Assembly (NCBI GenBank): GCA_964487295.1
Contig: CAZAQL010000012.1
Span: forward strand, 1 to 35,175
Length of the DNA: 35,175 nucleotides
Direction of reading: 5' to 3'
Source: JAPEKQ01 sp964487295
Lineage (GTDB): Bacteria > Joyebacterota > Joyebacteria > Joyebacterales > Joyebacteraceae
Part shown: in pieces, positions 32,841 through 35,175 of the stretch
Numbering within the stretch: the stretch's first letter is position 1
Layout of the letters: the number at the start of each line of letters is the position of its first letter
Translations under genes and position numbers: made by a program
Notes under the pieces: generated by a model
What the model was told of the DNA's origin: nothing
Seen by the model: only the letters and a program-made list of their open reading frames with translations
Databases searched by the model: none

Positions 32841-34085
32841 CTAGTCCGTTGCCCTCGGGATTGTGATGGTCGCGGATGGAAGCACGACGGCCCTCGTCCC
32901 CGGATCGGCGGCGAGGGCTTCGTCGGCCGCGGCCTGGAGGTCGTGGACGGGGCGGAAGAAGACGCCTTCGACGATCTGGTCCGGAAGCTCGGTCATCGCC
33001 CAGACGCTGCATCGCGTCACCGCGTCGACGACTTTCGCGACCTTGTGGAGTCCGAACCGGTACGGCCCCTCGATGGCCTTCAGTGCGTCAGCCGGCGTTG
33101 GTGCGGCAGTGAGGGTGTTGACGAAGTTCTCCTCGCCGACGCCTTCCGAGCAGGCGGCAACGAGCAGAAGGACGCCGCCGTCGGCGACCGCGAGCTTCGC
33201 GTGCTCGATAGCCTTGTGCGCCTGATAGAGATTGATGTCCATCGGCGGGGCGGCGACGGCGATGACGAGACCCGCGCGGGGACCTGTGTCGACGACGAAG
33301 AGCTTCTCGGCGTGCTTGACCGCCGCGCGGAACGAGACGTCGAGCTCGCCCGCCGTGACCGCGTAGATGCGGTCCCTGCGGTCGAGCACCGCCTGGATCG
33401 AGTAGAACCGCTCGTCGACGACGAGCGCGGCCGCGTCCATCATGTCGTCGTGGACCGGGTTGCCCTCGAGCGCTGTCGGGAGCGAGTCGGGCGACATCGA
33501 GTGCGAGTGGTTCGCCACGATCGTGTCGTAGGCGCAGACGCCCGGGAGGATGGACTTCCGGCCGCCCGTCCAGCCCGCGAAGTAGTGCGGCTCGGCCGAC
33601 CCGATGACGAGCACGCGCTCCGCCTCGCGAACGAGCCGACTGACGTGCACGGGCGTGCCGCGGGGCGTGGTGCCCACGTACGCCAGGCCGTCTTCGTCCC
33701 GGCAGTCGTGAACGATGAGCCGAGGCCCGAGCTTCCCGGAGAGACCTCCGAGGATCTCGCGCTTCTCCTCGTCGGTCGGGTCACGGTGTGTGCCGGTCGC
33801 GACGATGACCGTGATGTCGAGCCCCGTGAGCATCGGCTCGATCTCGCGGAGAACGGCGGCCGTGGGAGTGGTTCGCGTGCGGTCGTTGACGATGATGACG
33901 AGTCGGGACGCTCCCGCGAGGAACTGCGAGAGGTCGGGTGCGTCGAGAGGATTGGCGAGCGCGGCGGCGATGGCCGTCGACGGCGCGGGGAGCGAGACGT
34001 CGTGCGGCTCGAACACGCCGGCGAGGCGTTCGTCGGGAAGCTCGAGCGGGATCGTGGTGCCGGCGTACGGGATCTCGACGAGCAT
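32841..34085 (-). CDS. larA: Nickel-pincer lactate racemase family protein (LarA)
   Basis: A 414-aa LarA-family (DUF2088) racemase/epimerase using the nickel-pincer nucleotide. Ligand and active-site residues align with L. plantarum LarA (from memory): H100 (GTHRD, cf. H108), H167 and K177 (EPHYFAGWTGGRKSILPG, cf. H174 and K184) and H193 (NHSHS, cf. H200). NDRTRTTPT at 67-75 is the conserved start of the nucleotide site. The family now includes many 2-hydroxyacid racemases, so lactate is only the default. No larB, larC or larE cofactor genes are in the window. AAGGAG lies before the ATG at 34085; longer in-frame starts are rejected. Confidence 0.9.
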   Translation of the reverse strand: MLVEIPYAGTTIPLELPDERLAGVFEPHDVSLPAPSTAIAAALANPLDAPDLSQFLAGASRLVIIVNDRTRTTPTAAVLREIEPMLTGLDITVIVATGTHRDPTDEEKREILGGLSGKLGPRLIVHDCRDEDGLAYVGTTPRGTPVHVSRLVREAERVLVIGSAEPHYFAGWTGGRKSILPGVCAYDTIVANHSHSMSPDSLPTALEGNPVHDDMMDAAALVVDERFYSIQAVLDRRDRIYAVTAGELDVSFRAAVKHAEKLFVVDTGPRAGLVIAVAAPPMDINLYQAHKAIEHAKLAVADGGVLLLVAACSEGVGEENFVNTLTAAPTPADALKAIEGPYRFGLHKVAKVVDAVTRCSVWAMTELPDQIVEGVFFRPVHDLQAAADEALAADPGTRAVVLPSATITIPRATD

Positions 34086-34153
34086 CGAGTCGCTCCTTCG
34101 ATGAGGGATCATGCGGGCGCCGTGGACTACACGGCACTCTGACAGCATAGCAC

Positions 34154-34170
34154 CGGCGCGCGGAGCGCCG
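34154..34170. other. Small hairpin in the larA/ammonia-lyase divergent gap
   Basis: CGGCGC-GCGGA-GCGCCG in the 113-bp gap between divergent starts. No convincing -35/-10 pair was found in this gap. The role is unknown. Confidence 0.25.
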
Positions 34171-34198
34171 AAGCGGAATGACAGATCGGGAGGTCGCA

Positions 34199-35175
34199 AT
34201 GAAGGTCGTACTGGACGGAGCGAGTCTGACCATCGAGCAGGTACACGGGGTCGCCCGGGAGGGCGCTCCCGTGGCGCTGGCGCCCGCGGCGCGGAAGGCC
34301 GTGAAGCGGTGCAGGAAGGTCGCAACGGACCTGCGGGAGAGCGGGCAGCTCATCTACGGGGTGACGACGGGGATCGGGGAGCTGGCGCGCGTGACCGTCT
34401 CGCCCGAGCACGGCGAGGAGCTCCAGCGCAGGATCGTCAGGAGCCACGCGGCCGGCGTCGGCGAGCACTTCAAGGAGGACGAGGTGCGCGCGGCGATACT
34501 CCTGCGCGCGAACGTCCTCGCGCGAGGCTACTCGGCCGTCAGGCTCGAACTGCTCGAGACCTTGATCGAGATGCTCAACAGGGGTGTGACGCCGGCTGTC
34601 CCTGAGAAGGGGTCGGTCGGCACCAGCGGCGACCTCTGCTCACTCGCGCACATAGCGCTCGTCGTGATGGGAGAGGGGGAGGCGTATCACAAGGGCCGCC
34701 TGATGAAGGGCAAGACGGCGATGAAGCGCGCCGGTGTCAAGCCTGTGACGCTCAAGTTCAAGGAAGGACTTGCGCTCATCAACGGGTCGCAGTTCTTCAC
34801 GGCCTGCGGCGCGCTCCGCGTCTACGACGCCGAGCGGCTCATGAAGACGGCCATCATCGCGAGCGCGATGTCGGCGGACGCCCTGCGCACGCCGATGACG
34901 CCGTTCGACTCTCGTATCCACGAACTCCGTCCGTTCAACGGGCAGAACGCCGTCGCCGACAACATGCGCAAGCTCCTGAAGAGCAGCGGGTTCATCAAAC
35001 GCGGCTCGGGCAAGGTCCAGGACGCCTACAGCATCCGGTGCATCCCGCAGGTCTACAGCCCGTCGATCGACACCCTGAACTACACGCGGAGCCAGATCGA
35101 GATCGAGATGAACTCGGTGACGGACAACCCGCTCTTCTTCCCGGACGAGGGCGAGCAGCTCTCGTGCGGCAACTT
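34199..35175 (+). CDS. hutH: Histidine/aromatic amino acid ammonia-lyase (MIO family), 3' end cut
   Basis: The first 325 codons of a ~510-aa MIO enzyme that eliminates ammonia from histidine (or Tyr/Phe). Positions coincide with P. putida HutH (from memory): catalytic Y53 (IYGVTTGIG), H83 (RSHAAGVG) and S143 of the MIO triad. The triad here is Thr142-Ser143-Gly144 rather than the usual Ala-Ser-Gly. Other landmarks: INGSQF, FDSRIHELRPFNGQ, VQDAYSIRCIPQV and EIEMNSVTDNPLF. H83 favours His or Tyr over Phe as substrate. GGGAGG lies 5 nt before the ATG. No other hut genes are visible, so a true histidine pathway cannot be confirmed. Confidence 0.83.
   Translation, partial: MKVVLDGASLTIEQVHGVAREGAPVALAPAARKAVKRCRKVATDLRESGQLIYGVTTGIGELARVTVSPEHGEELQRRIVRSHAAGVGEHFKEDEVRAAILLRANVLARGYSAVRLELLETLIEMLNRGVTPAVPEKGSVGTSGDLCSLAHIALVVMGEGEAYHKGRLMKGKTAMKRAGVKPVTLKFKEGLALINGSQFFTACGALRVYDAERLMKTAIIASAMSADALRTPMTPFDSRIHELRPFNGQNAVADNMRKLLKSSGFIKRGSGKVQDAYSIRCIPQVYSPSIDTLNYTRSQIEIEMNSVTDNPLFFPDEGEQLSCGN

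Noticed and set aside
1..35175. CRISPR arrays, tRNA or rRNA genes
   Set aside because: No regularly spaced repeats, cloverleaf candidates or rRNA-like sequence were seen on reading.

Overview
The window is high-GC (by eye mostly 60-68%) DNA from a diderm, largely anaerobic bacterium. Signal peptides, a TonB-dependent receptor and eight loci ending in the same C-terminal 'NPFNP ... aGrrVrtL ... WdGrd..G..vaSGvYf ... K-hhhh-[KR]' tail point to an uncultured FCB-type lineage (Eisenbacteria-, Krumholzibacteria- or Latescibacteria-like). This placement rests on gene style only. No rRNA, tRNA, CRISPR array or transposase was seen.

Region 1 (1-7479). A zinc-uptake ABC operon (ATPase fragment and znuA, minus strand) diverges from a nine-gene plus-strand oxygen-defence block: perR, rubrerythrin, thiol peroxidase, desulfoferrodoxin (superoxide reductase), a rubredoxin-less erythrin/ferritin-like protein, a TIGR02757/DUF2400 protein, ferritin, flavodiiron protein and a DUF1847 protein. 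Together they cover superoxide, peroxide, O2 and free iron, the usual toolkit of an anaerobe. PerR keeps every metal ligand of Bacillus PerR at a constant offset.

Region 2 (7480-27211). This is a secretome island. It holds two tandem gingipain-type (C25) proteases, a beta-propeller protein, a decayed tail-only gene, a secreted PHP-domain metallohydrolase (minus), a secreted Porphyromonas-type peptidylarginine deiminase (minus), a LysE-type exporter (minus) and a secreted endonuclease/exonuclease/phosphatase gene broken by an in-frame amber codon. Strong hairpins and promoters with an extended -10 separate these genes. A 101-bp repeat carrying a terminator occurs twice and brackets the propeller/pseudogene module.

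Region 3 (27212-30999). A cobalamin riboswitch precedes a BtuB-like TonB receptor, which overlaps (ATGA) a secreted beta-propeller protein. The pair resembles the BtuB-BtuG system of Bacteroidetes, but with a C-terminal sorting tail instead of a lipobox.

Region 4 (31000-35175). An SLC13/DASS carboxylate transporter converges on a nickel-pincer racemase (larA). larA diverges from a histidine/aromatic ammonia-lyase with a Thr-Ser-Gly MIO triad, which is cut by the window end.

The most interesting signal is the co-occurrence of gingipain-like proteases with a PPAD-like deiminase that keeps the C-terminal-arginine-binding residues: a possible protease/citrullination pair outside Porphyromonas.
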